Both the position numbers and the translations under genes were made by a program. From Diplosphaera chodatii (Eukaryota; Chlorophyta; Trebouxiophyceae; Prasiolales; Stichococcaceae), in the NCBI GenBank assembly GCA_032358165.1, contig JAALGY010000054.1, positions 2,170,001-2,234,000 on the forward strand: a stretch of DNA of 64,000 nucleotides. Reading direction: 5' to 3'. This document shows positions 10,995 through 23,767 of this stretch, in pieces (within the stretch, counting starts at the first letter, position 1; every line of letters begins with the position of its first letter). The notes below the pieces were generated by a model. That model did not search any database and was not told the DNA's origin. It saw only the letters and a program-made list of their open reading frames with translations.

Positions 10995-13406
10995 ATGCTG
11001 TCAGCTTGCGCTGGCGCCGGCTTGACGGCCGCCGTGCAAGCAGCGGGCGTGGGGGCGGTGACGCTGGCGGTGCACCTCGAGCGACATCATTCAGCAGGCC
11101 GGCAGCAAGCCCTCAGGAGCAGCTCTCAGCATGCCCAGAGGGCAACAGCAAGCCAAACGGCGTCGTGCAGCGGCTGGTGCACGGGTTGGCAGCTGCAGCT
11201 GAGCTGTCAGCATGGCGGTGCCCTCCCTGGGCGGTGTTCCGCCTGCAGTCTGCGCTGCGACGCGGCAGCGACACACTGCAGCGCGTCCGCTCTCGCACGA
11301 GCTCGCAGACCACAGGTGTGCGTGGGCCGTGCAACGTCTGCCTACCCGTCGAAGCAGCATTCGTCTCAACCCAGCACCTGGTCGCACCCGAGGCTGAGCT
11401 GGTCGCGTGCATAACAACTGCAGGGACAACCTCAGGCTGCAGCTCGCAATGCACTGGTAAACGTGCGATGCGCGGCCGCTGACCGCGATGGAGACCTTGC
11501 CAAGCAAGATTCGCTGCGACAGTCCCGACACAGTAACCTGCCATCGCCGCCACAGCCGTCGGCCGCCGAGCAGAAGCCGCAGGGCACACGGCAGGCGCTA
11601 CAGGAGATGCCTCTGCCGACTGAGGCTGCGCAGCACGGCGGCAGGCTCAGTGATGTGGAACAGCAGCAGGCGATGACGGCTGCCATACAGAAGGGCTTTG
11701 CCAACATGCAGCGGAGCCAGCTGGGCACTCATACGCCCCGGCAGAGCTATGGCAGCAGTGGCCAGCCGCCACCACCATCGAGGTCCAGCCCAGCAGCCGC
11801 CAACGGCGTGAAAGCAGCTTTAGCCTTTCTGCAGCAGCACGACACGCCCAGGACACGCGGTGGGCCGCCGCCAGCCGGCTCCCCGACAGCGAATGGGGCG
11901 CCCGCTGCTGCCCCTCCAAAGCCGAATGGCGCGCACCCGCCTGGACAGCAGCAGACGCAGCCGGGCCAGCCTGCCAAGCCCAGCCTGCCTGCAAGCAGGC
12001 AACCCCAACAGGGCGTGGACATGCTCTTTGGCCCGCAGCTGCCCACTGAGCCGCCTCTGCCGCGGGAAAAGTGGCCGCCTCGGATCCCGGCGCCCCCTCC
12101 TCTGCCACCGTCTCCGGCGGCCAAACCCATCAGGCCCCTCGTTGTTGAGCAGTAAGCGTTCCCCTCATCAACCTCCATGACTGTAGCACTTATGCAACTC
12201 CATGTCTTCACAATGCTCCTTGAACACTTGCTGCAACGCATGCCTATGATTGTCGAACATGGTCGGGTTCTTAGCATTCTTAGCATGAGCACGCCACGCT
12301 GCTTTGCAGGGACGTCAGGTGGTACATGGAGTGGCGGAAGTGGCTGCCGTTCCCTCTGAACATGGCGGAGGCGGCGGCCGAGCAGGCGGTTCTGGCGCGG
12401 CCCCGGCTGCGCCGCAGCATCCTCTGGCTCGGTGGCACGGTGAGACCGCTGCCGGCAGCAGGCGTGCGCTTCCGTCATTGCGTTTTCCATGCAACTGAAT
12501 CGGCAGGCAGGCCTGCCACAGTAAATTCTGTGGGTGGTCGAGAACGGGAGTGTCCGTACAAGTTCGAGGACTGTTGACAGTCCGCTACGAATTGGCTGGG
12601 CAGACAAGCATATCATGGTTCTGCGTTCAAGCTGCTGGCCAGGAGTGCTGACTGGTCTCGTGCCACAGGTCGGGCTGGCGGGCAAGCTGGTGTCGCCCTC
12701 CTGGGACGAGGCGGTCAGCACCACGGCGGCGGTGCTGGCGTCCATCGTCGCCCTCTGCGCCATGGTCACCGCCATCGACGGCTTCTGGCTGGCGACGTAC
12801 CGGGTGCGCCTGCCGAGGCCATGCACTGCCAATTTTGACGCCATAAACCCAACTGCTGGTAATCCTCTGCCACAGCAACACACCATGGTCCAGAGGATGG
12901 TACACTACTGATTAGGAGTTCGACCATGACATGCGGTGCCTTGCAGGCTTATGAGCGGTTTGGGGGCATGTCTGGGTGGCGCGCGCTGATTGCGGGGCAG
13001 CTGGATGCACGGCTGGGGCTGCGGGCCGAGCACGCCATGGGCGCCTGGGCGACACTGCGGCCCTATCTGGAGGTATGTTTCTGTGCCGATTCACTGAAGC
13101 TATGTGCACACGCACGCTGCTGCCTCAATCGCACATGTTTGTGTGCCCTCACGCAGTTGCAACCTCCACATCTCTGCGCTTGCTGGATCATGGTGCAGTT
13201 GCAGTTGATTAGACTGTGACCGGGCGTCCCTGTTGGCTCCAGCTCCTGTTGCTGTGCAGGGCGTGGCGCTTGCGGGCGCTGCGCTGCTGGCGCTGGCGCT
13301 GGCTCAGTGGACATGGCGCACCTGGGTGCCGAGCGGCGGTGCCGCCGCCAGTCTTAGGGGAGGCAGCGATAGCAACATGAGCATTGAAGCGCCAGGAAAG
13401 CCCTGA
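10995..13406 (+). CDS. unrecognised proline-rich membrane protein
   Basis: Exons 11424-12151, 12310-12439, 12669-12803, 12947-13072 and 13260-13406 close in phase and end at a TGA. The first exon (10995-11315, ATG LSACAGAG) is my best in-phase choice and is less certain. The model gives about 528 residues. The large second exon is Pro/Gln/Ala-rich. The C-terminal half is structured: an aromatic and basic stretch (DVRWYMEWRKWLPFPLNM), a hydrophobic helix (AAVLASIVALCAMVTAIDGFW), an amphipathic region, and a final hydrophobic helix (GVALAGAALLALALAQWTW). This looks like a small organelle or endomembrane protein with at least two membrane spans and a disordered N-terminus. I do not recognise a family. 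Confidence 0.55.
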
Positions 13407-13911
13407 ACCGTGTGTTTCAACACCGACCAGGCATTTCAGCATCAGAGCACTCAGGCAGACAGGGCGGGTTGATGCCGATTGGTGTGACTCCCTCGCCCTC
13501 GACAATGACCCTTTACGACTCTAGACCACCCAGATGGGACCCAGGAACCCCAGACATTCTCTGCGAGCAGAAAGTGGGTGGATGCAAGCTTGCGACGCCA
13601 TTTTCGATACGAGGGATCGTTCGACTTTGTCCACTCGCCAGATCGCCTGAGGGTATGGTCATGCACACAGGGGTGATCGGGGATGCATGTCCATTCGATC
13701 CCATCGCCTAGACGACACCCGAACCGTCACGAACCCAGCAGCGAAGCAAGATCGTTTGAGGTGAGTGTGATTCGTGTCCGATCCAACGTCCCCGCTGCTG
13801 CCATTTCAACGCCAACCCTCAGACCATGGCATGCCGCCTGCGCTGTAGCTGCATGATCAGCCTGTCGACAGATCATGCCACCGACGGCTCGCCTGTCTCG
13901 GCTCAGGCAGC
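13407..13911. other. intergenic region and promoter of the SET-module gene
   Basis: About 500 bp lie between the stop of the membrane protein and the ATG of the SET-containing gene. It probably holds the promoter and 5' leader of the latter. I see no clear motif or coding sequence. Confidence 0.4.
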
Positions 13912-16900
13912 ATGAGCACCTTGTCAGCCGCGCCGCTGCTGGCGTCGCTGGCCGACGAGGCGCTGCTGCACGGCAGCGGCGGGCCGCACGCTGCGGACAC
14001 CTCTGATGATCAGGCGGCCGGCCCGCCGGGGCGGGGCGCCCCGCGGCCCACGGCGCGGTGGTACCTGGGCGAGGTGGACGCCGCCCGGCTGCACATCCCC
14101 GTCAAGTCCGCAAAGGGGCTGATGGAGCTGCGCTGGGCGCTGGGCCAGAAGCCGCCGGAGTTTTTGACAATCATCGCGGACCAGCTGCCGGTGCGGATGA
14201 TGAAGGATTCATATGAGTGCATTGCACCATGTGCACCACGCCACATTCATCGTTTTGTGGCGCAGCTGACGCCGCATGTTTGCACCTAGCCACTTGCGTC
14301 TGGAGGCTTACACCCGCACTGCATGCATGAGGCATTGCATGGCGCATGCTCGCGGATGTGTGCACCCCTGACTGGCAGTCCCCGTGGATGCAGGCGGCGG
14401 AGCAGCGGCACAGGCTGCGCTTCGACGTGCGCAACGACGACAATTGGACGATGCGCGCGCGGCCGGAGACGTGGGACCTGCTGTCCGGCCGGCTGGCGCG
14501 GGCGGCGCTGCAGGGGGGCCCCGACAAGCTGCCGCGCGGCACGAAACTGGCCCTGTCCGCGGGTAACGCTCAGACTGTGATAGATGCAACGTGACCTCCT
14601 GCACCCCGTGCCTGGTCGTGTCAATTGCAGGTGCATGCAGGTGCTGCAGTGATGGGGTTGGTTGCAGTGCAGCACAGATGCAGCAGCGCTCACATGCAAT
14701 CCCAACAGGTTGCTTGCCAGCACTTAACTCAGCAAGCAATCTGTGTTGCTGACGTGAAGGCCCTCTGGTTGCAGGGCAGCTGGAGGGTGAGGTGCACCTG
14801 AAGGTGCTGCAGCCGTCGTCAGCCAGCCTCGCTGCTAAGAGCCGTCACCAGCCATCGGCGGTTGCCGCGCCTGCCGCAAAACAGTCTGGTAGCAGCACCA
14901 CCGCGGCAGATCACGAACCAGTACCACCACAGCTGGCGACCGAGCCAGCAGCCTCGACAGCATCGAAGGCACATGCACCGCCTGTGTCTAAGGCAAGCTG
15001 CTGCAATGACACCCAATTGAGATGCTCACATGGGACTCCTCATTTATAAGCTGACTGCAAAGTGCTGCAATTGAGTGGAACGCACCGTGGTTGGCGCGAT
15101 GCACTACAGTAGAAATCACTGCCAGCAGTGAGGTTGATGTGGCTGGTGCCTTGTAGGACCTCCTGCCGCCACAGCAGCAAAAGGCACCGCAGCCTATGCA
15201 GCGTCCAGGTCAGCATGCAGCCAATCCCAAGCCACAGCTGGAGCAACCCCCGCTGGCAACACAGCCCACACCACAGCAGGTGGCGGGGCAGGTGCCGGTG
15301 CAGCCACAGCAGCCAGCAACAGCTGAGCAGTTGCCCAAGGGGGGCCAAACCCACACTGTAAGCAGCCCAACTCAGCCGCATGCTAGCAAGGCTGGCAACC
15401 CTGCTTCACAGCCAGGAAAGCCGCAGCAGCTGCAGCACCCCTCGCCAAAGCAGCAGCCATCAGAGGCGGTCAATGGCACCCCAAGCAGCGGCAGCCCGCC
15501 TGGGGGCTTCTACCTGCGGGTCAACAACCCTGAGGCGCTGATGCTGTCCAAGCGGCTGCTGCGGACGCTGTTCCAGTCCAGCACCTGGCCGCCGCTTCTG
15601 CAGATTGGAATTCCTGATTTCACTTCACCGCTGTCTGCCGCCCCCGAGTCAGCCACCAGCGGGCGGCTGCTCGGCCGTAAGGGCTGGACGGCGGTGGCGG
15701 TGGCGCTGGCTGCACAGGCCCGGGCCCCCCTGCAGCAGGGCAGCGTGCTGCACATCTCGCGGCCGGCAGGCTGCGGCCCTGACGAGCTGCGGATGCGGCT
15801 TGTGACCGGAGAAGAGTTAACGACTCAGGTGCAGGCGGCGGCAGCGCTCACAGCCAGTACGCACTGGACGTCCTGTGTCGGCTACGAGTTCTACACCCCC
15901 ACCAGGGGCGGCAGCAGCAGCGGCGGCGGGAAGCGACCGCGCAGCGGCAGCGCTGACGCCCTGCCCGCCGCCAAGAGGCAGGCAGCAGACGCGCCGAAAC
16001 CTGCTCCAGGCGTGTCAGTGCCAAAGGCTAGCAATGTTCTGCCCGCTGCAGCGCCAGTGTCTGCAGCCGCGGCGGGGACTCAGACCTGTGCTGGTCCTCA
16101 GCAGCAGCCGAAAGGTGCGCAACTGCATAAACGAGCCGACATGCTGCCTGCATGCCTGTCACATCACATCACATGAGGTAATCTGCTCACTCTCCAGTTG
16201 CTTGTCAGTCACCCTGGCATAATGCAGCTCCCAGTGTGCTTTTTGCCATTTGATCAGTTCCTTGGTTGCAGGTCACCAGGGTGCACACGGCGCTGGTGTC
16301 CGCGGCAGCCAGGCTGCAGAGCCGGCCGCCAAGCCGCAGGCCACTGCAGGGGCTGCAGGTGTGAGCTACGCTGCAAAGCAAAAGGCAGCGCCGCCGCTGT
16401 CTCTTCCGCTATCACATCCCCAGGTGGCACCCGCTGCACAGGGTGGTCAGAGGGTCGGCCCCTCACCTGCATCAGCTGCCGTGCACCCTGAAAGGCAGCA
16501 CTCACCGCAGCCGCAGCAGCCGCAGCAGGCGGATAGTGCAGCGGGCAGCAGCCAGCCGCCGGGCTTCTACCTGCGGATGAGCAACCCCGAGGTGTTCCTG
16601 GTGCCGGAGCAGGTGGTGAAGCAGCTGCTGGCCGAGCTGCCAGAGCAGATCGTGGCCCAGGCCGGCACGTCCCACCCCGTAGCGCTGGACGTCAGCTACG
16701 AGCAGGGCGGCAAGGGACCTGTTGCCAGCTTCCGCTTGACGCCGGAGCTGGTGTCCGCCCTCGAGGCCGACAGCGGCCTCAGTGCCGACCTCAACAGCGT
16801 GCTGTGCCTGCGGCGGCTCGCCGGCGGCGGCGGCAGCAGCAAACAGCTGGGCAGTCATGGCGGCAGCGGCGGCATCGTCAGGCGCAGCGCTCGGGGCGAC

Positions 16901-19900
16901 GGCGGCAGCGGCGTACAGCTGGGCATGCGGCTGGTCCCGCCGGCGGAGTTCGGCCGGCTGGACGGCCCGGTCATCGACCCCTGGGAGACGGTCGGCTACA
17001 GGAAGCGGACCTACGGCCGCGGGCGTGACTTCCTGGCAGCATTGCAGCCGATGTTGCAACCAGCAGCGGAGGGCGGCCGGGATGACAACAACACGCCAGC
17101 AGCAGCCACGGCAGCCCTGCCAGCAGCCACAGCAGAACTGCCAGCTGCTGCAGACGCTGCAGCTGCTTCCGCAAGCTCTGCATCCGAGACCAGTGACCCG
17201 GCAACTTCAGAGGCAGAGGAAGTAGTGTATCGGCGCCCTTCCAGGGCAAGCTTCTATCAGCATCTACATGACAACGCCGCCAGGCAGGCAAAGGGTCTCA
17301 AGCCCCGCACCTGCCGCCCACTTGCAACTCAGCGCCCTACAATGTCAGACTGGTACAGAGAGCTGCATGCCACCACAGCCGCCGCTGCCAAACCGGACGA
17401 CGCAAGCGAGGAAGTACGCTTCAATGGTGTCCTGCCGGTATGGTTCTAACGCTGCAACAGCACAAGTCTGCTGCATGGCTCAAACGTTGCTGCTTCGTGT
17501 CACAATGTGGTGCAGTGCTGCTCCATAGCACTGCACAAACTCAGCTGCCAACACATTCAGAAGACATGGTCTTGTGCTATTGTGCAGGCACCTTCGGCAA
17601 AGCGCCAGCGCCGTCCACCGGATGTGTTCAACCCTGCGGCTGTCGCGGATCAGCCACAGCTGGCGGATGCCTCTTATGCAGCTGAAAGCACAGGGCAGCC
17701 TGCTGTGACAGCTGGGATGCCGTCACTGCAGCAAACACCAGTGGGCGCAGCCAAGCAGCAGCGGCCCGTGTCTCCTGAGCAGCCCACAGCAGCCGCAGCT
17801 ATCGCAGCCCCTCCTTCCATCACTTCCCCCTCAGCAACAGCAGATCGTACAGGAGCTTCAGCAGCAGGAACAAGGCATGCAACACCCGAAGCAGCTGCCA
17901 GTGACGGTACAACAGAGACAGGGCAGACTACAGCGGCGGACAAGGCCGAGAAGACAGCCTCCAAGACACCCGTCTTGTCTGCTGCAACACAGCCCGCAGC
18001 AGGCGCAACGGACATACGCCGACAGCCAGATGCTGCAGGCAGGGAGGCAGCTGTGCTGCACAACCCCAAAACCCCAGCTCAGCCGGCCCCAAGACCCTCG
18101 GGCACGGCGGCCACACAGCACACAGCAGAGCCGGTGCCTGACAAGGCCGAGGCGACCACTCGCAAGGCAGCAGCCTTGCCTGCTCCAACACAGCCCAGAG
18201 CAAGCGCACCGGGTGTGCACAAAAAGCCGCATGCTGCAGGCCAGAAGGCCGCCGAGCCGACCAAATTGCAACCTCCAGCACAGCCAACCCCAAGCCTATC
18301 AGGCATCGCAGAGGCACAGCCTGCAACAGAAGTCGAACATGTCGCCGAACGCTCCTCTGGAGCCCTGCGGTCGCCAGCTGCCCTCGAGACACCAGTAAAG
18401 CTGCAGCCCCAGCAGGAAGCAGGGGCACCTGCATCGCCGCCGCCGCCGCGGCATAAGACAAGGACTGCCGAGCTGGTAGCAGCGTCTGCAGCTGTGGCTG
18501 TTGAGCATAAGGCACCCAATGAGGCTCCTCTTAGGCAAACCTATGGTGAGTGCTGGCAGTTGTGCTGGTTAGCTGACCATCGCGGGCAATAACAACAGTT
18601 CCCATGCACTGCCTCATATTCAGCTTGCTCACATGACTGACTCATTGCAATGCAGGTCACATCAAGATGGTCGACAGCCTGGACGCTGCTGCTGCGTTGT
18701 CAGCCGCCGCCGCCAGCCGAGGTCAGCAGCTTGTTGCAAAGCGTGGGGTCGAAACCCTTACCTGCATGCTGGCACGCCAGTCTGCCATTACAAAGGGTCC
18801 CGTCAGGGGATTCTGTCGGCCTCGGCATGCATCCCGCAAGCCCTTGCTAACTGGCTTTTGCAACCACCCTGCAGTGGAGGTGTCGGAGGAGGCCCTGGAG
18901 GAGGCGCACGACGCCGAGGCGCGCGTCAAGATCCAGGACGGCCTGCTGACCTGGCGCTACAGGGTCAGCAATGCTGTTACCGCCCCTGCATGCCGATGCG
19001 CTGCAGAAAACCACCAGTGCATCGGTTGACAGGATGGATGCGCACGTGCCCCTGCTGCTGCTGGTGTGGGCACAATATCTCAGACTCCCTACACTCGGTG
19101 CATGCGCAGGTGCTGATGCGCAGTAGCGGCGAGGAGACGGATCCGCTGCAACCACCGCCGCGCGGTACGGCCCGCGCCGTGCTGGAGCTGGGCTGCCAAT
19201 ACAGGTGCAATGTTGCAACAGAACAACACTGTGGTGTGTCTGTGATGGTCACAGCCATACACACTGGAGCACAAACACGCATGCCTTTATGCATGTGATT
19301 CTGGGTTGCACGCAGGGTGTGGGGTGGCACACTGGGTGGCACTGGCCAGAAGAGCAGCTCACGCATTGGCGTGTATGCGCTGGAGCCCATCCCCGTCGGC
19401 AGTTTCATCATGGAGGTCATCGGTGAGCATGCTGACAAACAGAGCGCTTCGGCAGTTGAGAAAACTTTTCTTCTCGTGGAGCGAAGATGCAGATGCCCCT
19501 TGAATGCTGTTGTGCAGGTGAGCTGCTGACCGACGCAGGAAGCATTGACTCCACGGCTGTGTTGGCACCGACTGCAGCGCCGCGCACGATGTTGCATGCC
19601 CTGCCGGATGTCGCAGCTGACGTGGTGCAGCAGGCGGCGCAACCAACACTGATCGACCTGCGAAGGAAGGGCAACATCGTCAGGTGTTCTCATTGCGCGA
19701 ACTTGGTAAACTTGTGATCTGGCCGTTGGACCCCTGCATTGACGACCTGCAACCAACCTGCACGATGTATGGCAGCTTGCTGAGCTGTGCGTTCCTGCGG
19801 CGCAGGATGCTGAACACAGACGGGACACACCCCAACCTGCAGCGGGTATGCGTGCCAGAATCACGGCACCCGGGCGTCCCGCCACACCTGCTGCTCATGG

Positions 19901-19941
19901 CCACGCAAAACATCGGCAAGGGCAACGAGCTGCTGCTGTAG
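13912..19941 (+). CDS. modular nuclear protein with three repeat modules and a degenerate SET domain
   Basis: Twelve exons close in phase to about 1468 residues: 13912-14190, 14394-14562, 14775-14992, 15157-16114, 16272-17437, 17588-18545, 18656-18721, 18875-18963, 19110-19204, 19316-19422, 19518-19683, 19806-19941. Exon 3 may instead end at 14983. Three copies of the local repeat module lie at about residues 46-220, 338-450 and 638-760 (GFYLRVNNPEAL, GFYLRMSNPEVF). Linkers are Pro/Gln/Ala-rich, with basic clusters (KRPRSG, AKRQRRPP) that look like nuclear signals. The C-terminal ~130 residues form a SET domain of the H3K9-methyltransferase type: GVYALEPIPVGSFIMEVIGE, LLTD, LIDLRRKGNIVR, then HPNLQRV and LLLMATQNIGKGNEL. 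The expected NHSC motif reads LNTDGT, and the protein stops before the catalytic tyrosine (DY) segment, so methyltransferase activity is doubtful. It may be a reader or a decaying gene. Confidence 0.72.
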
Positions 19942-22829
19942 CGGCACATCCTCCAGTGTGTACACACTGGTGCAGTGAACTTCTACATTACTTCCAGCTG
20001 CTCAGGAGGCTCACGACCAACACCGCAGCGTACTGACGCGGCACTGCAGGGCCTGCAGGTGAGCCATGGCTAGTTGCACAGCACAGCAATCACTAAGCTG
20101 CGCTTCCACTCCGAAGTTGCGCACATGGGCTGCATGTTTTTCTTGCAATGACCGTGTGCCTGTTCTGGCACTAATGGTCGGCTATTTGCTGGCTGCAGCT
20201 ACTGTCACCGGTGCTTATGGACAGGTGAGGCAGATGAGCAGCCAGTCCTGCGCATTGCAGCTGTTGGCGTCAATTTGAAATCACACACACTTCGAGCGAG
20301 GTCGCAGTGTAGCAGCTTGCACACGTCTGCAGGGAGCAACCGCGGCTGGAACCCTACATGAGTATCCTGTCCTGCTGGTGGCGACAGGACGCAGCAAACC
20401 CCAGTGGCTCACAGCAGCCGCCAAGGTGGTGACGATGAAGCTGGCGCTGCGGCGGCTGTGCCGCAGCAGCCCAGCCCCAACACCGCCACTGGAGCAGGAG
20501 CCGCTGCACCTGGTACGCAGGCGCAGCCCACCCCCTAGTTGCGCAACCCCAACAGGCTGCAGCCCCCGATGTGTGCCCGCTGCAGCCTGATCCCGAGCGA
20601 GCGGCACAGCCTGCTGCAGCTGTGCCTGCGCCACAGGGTCATGCAGGCACTTGCTGGACTCAACCCCTCTTCATGTTGCATGCTGGCGCACAGGTCTCTG
20701 CCCTCTCTACGGACAGCTGCAAGCTGCACCTGAATGCATAGCACCATCCATGTCCGTGTGCAACGGCTCAGGTGATGTGTGTGACCCTGGCAGGTGTAAA
20801 GCTTGACACCAACGATGTTCATCCTGGGCATGTGCAGAGTGAGACAGCCGATGGCCAAAGCACATGATGCTGTGCTTGCTGAGCTGGCGGCTCGTCAGTC
20901 AGGAAGCCGAGCAACTCTACACCATGTCCTTTGCAGCTTCATGCGGAGGCCGCAGGGCGTGCTGCGGTCATGACCGCTGAGCTGGAGGCCGTTGAGGCTG
21001 AGACTTCGGCAGCGCCTGCGGCAACGGCTCAGTCACGTGCGGAGGCCGCGGCTGCTCAGCCCGCCTGCAGTGAGGCACGCCCATGCCACCCGCATCACAA
21101 CACCCTCATATAAAGTCCCCACGTAAAGCCTATGAGACGGCTGTACATGCAGTGCGGTCTGCTCTGACCGTGCCTGCAGGCTGCCGCTGCCAGGAGCATT
21201 TATCATCACAGTAGCAGTACCTTAGCCATCCTCTAACATTTGATCGGGTCCTCTGCCAGATCTCAAAACGATGAATTGATCCTCGCTGAGCTGTCGTGTG
21301 AGCCAGGCAAATCGGTGAAGGGAGGCAATGGCTGCAGTGGCAGCTGATGCCGCAGGGCTGGCAGCCACTGCCAGGGCGGAGGCGGCAGAGGCAGCGGAAG
21401 CCGCACCAAAGCAGCAAGCAGCCGCTGCCAAGCATGCCGCTGCGCTTGTTGGGACTTCAGCAGACGCTGCGAAAGCCAGGCATCAGCTGGATGCAGAAGC
21501 CAATGGACGGACCATTGCGTGGGCAGCCGCTACTGAGGCCCGAGGGCGGCAGCTGGAAGAGGCTGCTGAACAGAACGTTGTGGAGCGGCGGCAGCTGGAG
21601 CCAGCGGCTACCGAGCAGGCTGGTGCGCTCGCGAATGCACAGCAGCAGGCAGATGCTGCAAGGGCAGCAGCTGAGCGGCATCAGGCCACGCCGTCGGAGG
21701 CCCAGTCGGAGCGGCACAGAGCTGATGCTGCTCGATAGGTGATACGGTCAAGTGTAAAGTGGTGACCCAGCATTGAAGTTTCAGGACAATACATCGGAGG
21801 ATTAACGCACCCACAACATGTGATTGTGGCTGAGCAACAACACGGTTGCCAACAGTGTGCTACAACTTAGTGCACATGACCATCGTTCATCCGTGGCCGA
21901 AAAGCTCGACTGCACAAAAAGCTTGCTACCCCGTGCTGCAACAGAAAGCTGACAAGGCGCTGGCGGTGCTCGAGGCCGCTGCACGTCAGACAGACCCAGC
22001 CGAGGCCGAGGCTTGCGAGCAATGGAAGGCGCTCCATCCCACGGCTGCAGATGCGCAGGCTGCTCAAGCCCGAGCCGGGCAGCGGGCCAAGCTGGCGGCC
22101 ACGGAAGCTGTTGAGGCACATGAGGGGTGAGCCCATGAAGGTTTGGGGTACCTATCGTTATGTTCCATAAGGGCTGCTGCAGCGATGCTGTCTAATACTG
22201 TACTCAGCTACGACTGCACGTCACGGCGCTGCTTCAGCTCTGTACAGCCCAGCCATCTTTGACTGTCGTCATGCCCATGCCTTCCCTGCAGTCACTGACA
22301 GCCCGAGCCAGATGCAGGCAGCGCAGCGCCGAGGCCGCACGAGACGTGGCTCCAGGGCGGATGCCCTGGAGCGGGAGGGGGCCGCCGCTCGGCAGGAGGG
22401 TTTGGCAGCTAGGGCGGATGCGGGTCGGCGGGCCGCGGCGTGCGAGGTCGATAGTGAACAGTGCGGCATCGCGGCCGCAGCAGAGCGGCAGCGGGATGCA
22501 GCACAGGTGGGTGCTCCCGGTGCCGCAGCATCACAACTTGCAGTCCTCGAGCTTGCGGGTGTGATCCGATGAGCATTTGACAGCCTTCATCTATCGGATG
22601 GATGGTTCTCATTATGCATTCATGCGGCATGCGGGTATGTGAGACTCACGCCCTGCTTGGTGACGCAGGCATGTCGCTGCTGCTGCAGAAGCTGCAGGCT
22701 CAGCTTGATGACACGCAGCATATGACAGCAAAAACAGACGCAACAGGCATCCAGCAGGCAGCTGATCAGCAGCAGCACTACCAGCAGCAGCACACGGATG
22801 CAGTCACCACCGCTGTGTTGCCATGATCC
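19942..22829 (+). pseudogene. disrupted paralog: linker, 26-nt micro-exon and alanine-rich coiled coil
   Basis: Pieces of a gene related to the minus-strand gene at 23768-30430 occur here in the same order. They are an exon end at about 20056, the 26-nt micro-exon at 20199-20224, Pro/Gln/Ala-rich linker fragments at 20330-20700, and alanine-rich coiled-coil segments at 20936-21090, 21328-21738 and 21930-22130. The segment 22318-22506 matches minus-strand exon 24307-24112, and 22670-22826 matches the last minus-strand exon. The frame is broken: a stop at 20536-20538 follows a run of five C with the linker resuming in another frame, a stop at 21736-21738 sits just before a donor-like GTGATA, and a 4-base length difference from the minus copy shifts the frame near 22340. 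Alternative acceptors can rescue some joins, so a living gene with sequence errors cannot be excluded. Confidence 0.5.
20199..20224 (+). other. 26-nt micro-exon (ATVTGAYGQ), paralog copy 1
   Basis: A 26-base segment flanked by CTGCAG and GTGAGG. With one leftover base (G) from the preceding exon it encodes a nine-residue peptide ending in GQ and leaves phase 0. Length, phase and the final Gln match four other micro-exons in this cluster. Confidence 0.6.
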
Positions 22830-23767
22830 ATCAGCGGCCCAGAAATGCATGAATGAACGTAGTCTGATGCATGAATTGACTACTCTGCGGATGCCTGATG
22901 TGCGGTATGGTAGGTGGCACCACATGTGACAACCTGTATGTTGCGCAGTTGCCAGGAGACGGTCTGTGCATAAGTTTGGTGGCTGCTTTTACTGCGTCGA
23001 TGCCGATTGTGTGTGATTGGTGAAACATTTGACAGGTTTCTGCATGTTGACCTTGTTATCGTGCATAATGCACACTTAGCTAGGAGCTGGCTTGTCAATA
23101 CAGTGGTTTCCATCCGGAGCGGGATGTGCACATGTGCGCTCATATGGTATTTGACAATCACATCCCCTGGTCGTTGCACTCACAGCAGCATAGGTGTTAC
23201 AGCTCTGGCAAAGGAGGCGATGATACAGCTACCCCACGATCCTGCCAGAGCAGTGCACATCAAGCGATTGCCAGTGTTGTAAGCATTACTCGCTGTCCTA
23301 ATGGAAATCTATGCCACTGCCATACCACCCATAACTTCTAGAAAGCAATCATGTACGCGCAACAGATGGGCACCCATGCAACTTTCATGAACCATCTGCC
23401 CGCAGGCCTGATGGGCATGTGTGCTCACGCCGCCCTGAACTTGCCCATGCACATGCGTAGCATGACCGCAGCCACTATGAGCCGCCGCCCAGTTGAAAAC
23501 TTGCAGGAGCTGCCTGAATGCCTACTCTTGCCTGAACAAGAACAAAGTGGAACATCATATGAATGTCTGCAGACCTGCCCCACATTAGCCGAAGCGGCAA
23601 CAGGGCAGATGGCCTCTGCAGCTGGGCTGCTTCGGCGCTGGCTGCTGCCGCAAGGGCCTCGGCCTGACGTACTGCGAGTGTGCCCTCTGCCGATGTTCAC
23701 ACGGGTCAGCTCAACGGTTCCTGTGGCTTGGGACGATTGGGAATACATGCCTCACCTCGTGCTGCTG
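22830..23767. other. intergenic region between convergent paralogs
   Basis: About 0.9 kb between the 3' ends of the plus-strand disrupted copy and the minus-strand modular gene. GC content is lower than in the flanks. I see no supported exon; both 3' UTRs are expected here. Confidence 0.4.

Noticed and set aside
18079..18519. Minus-strand open frames inside the SET-module gene
   Set aside because: They are complements of an Ala/Pro/Gln linker exon that is open and in phase on the plus strand.
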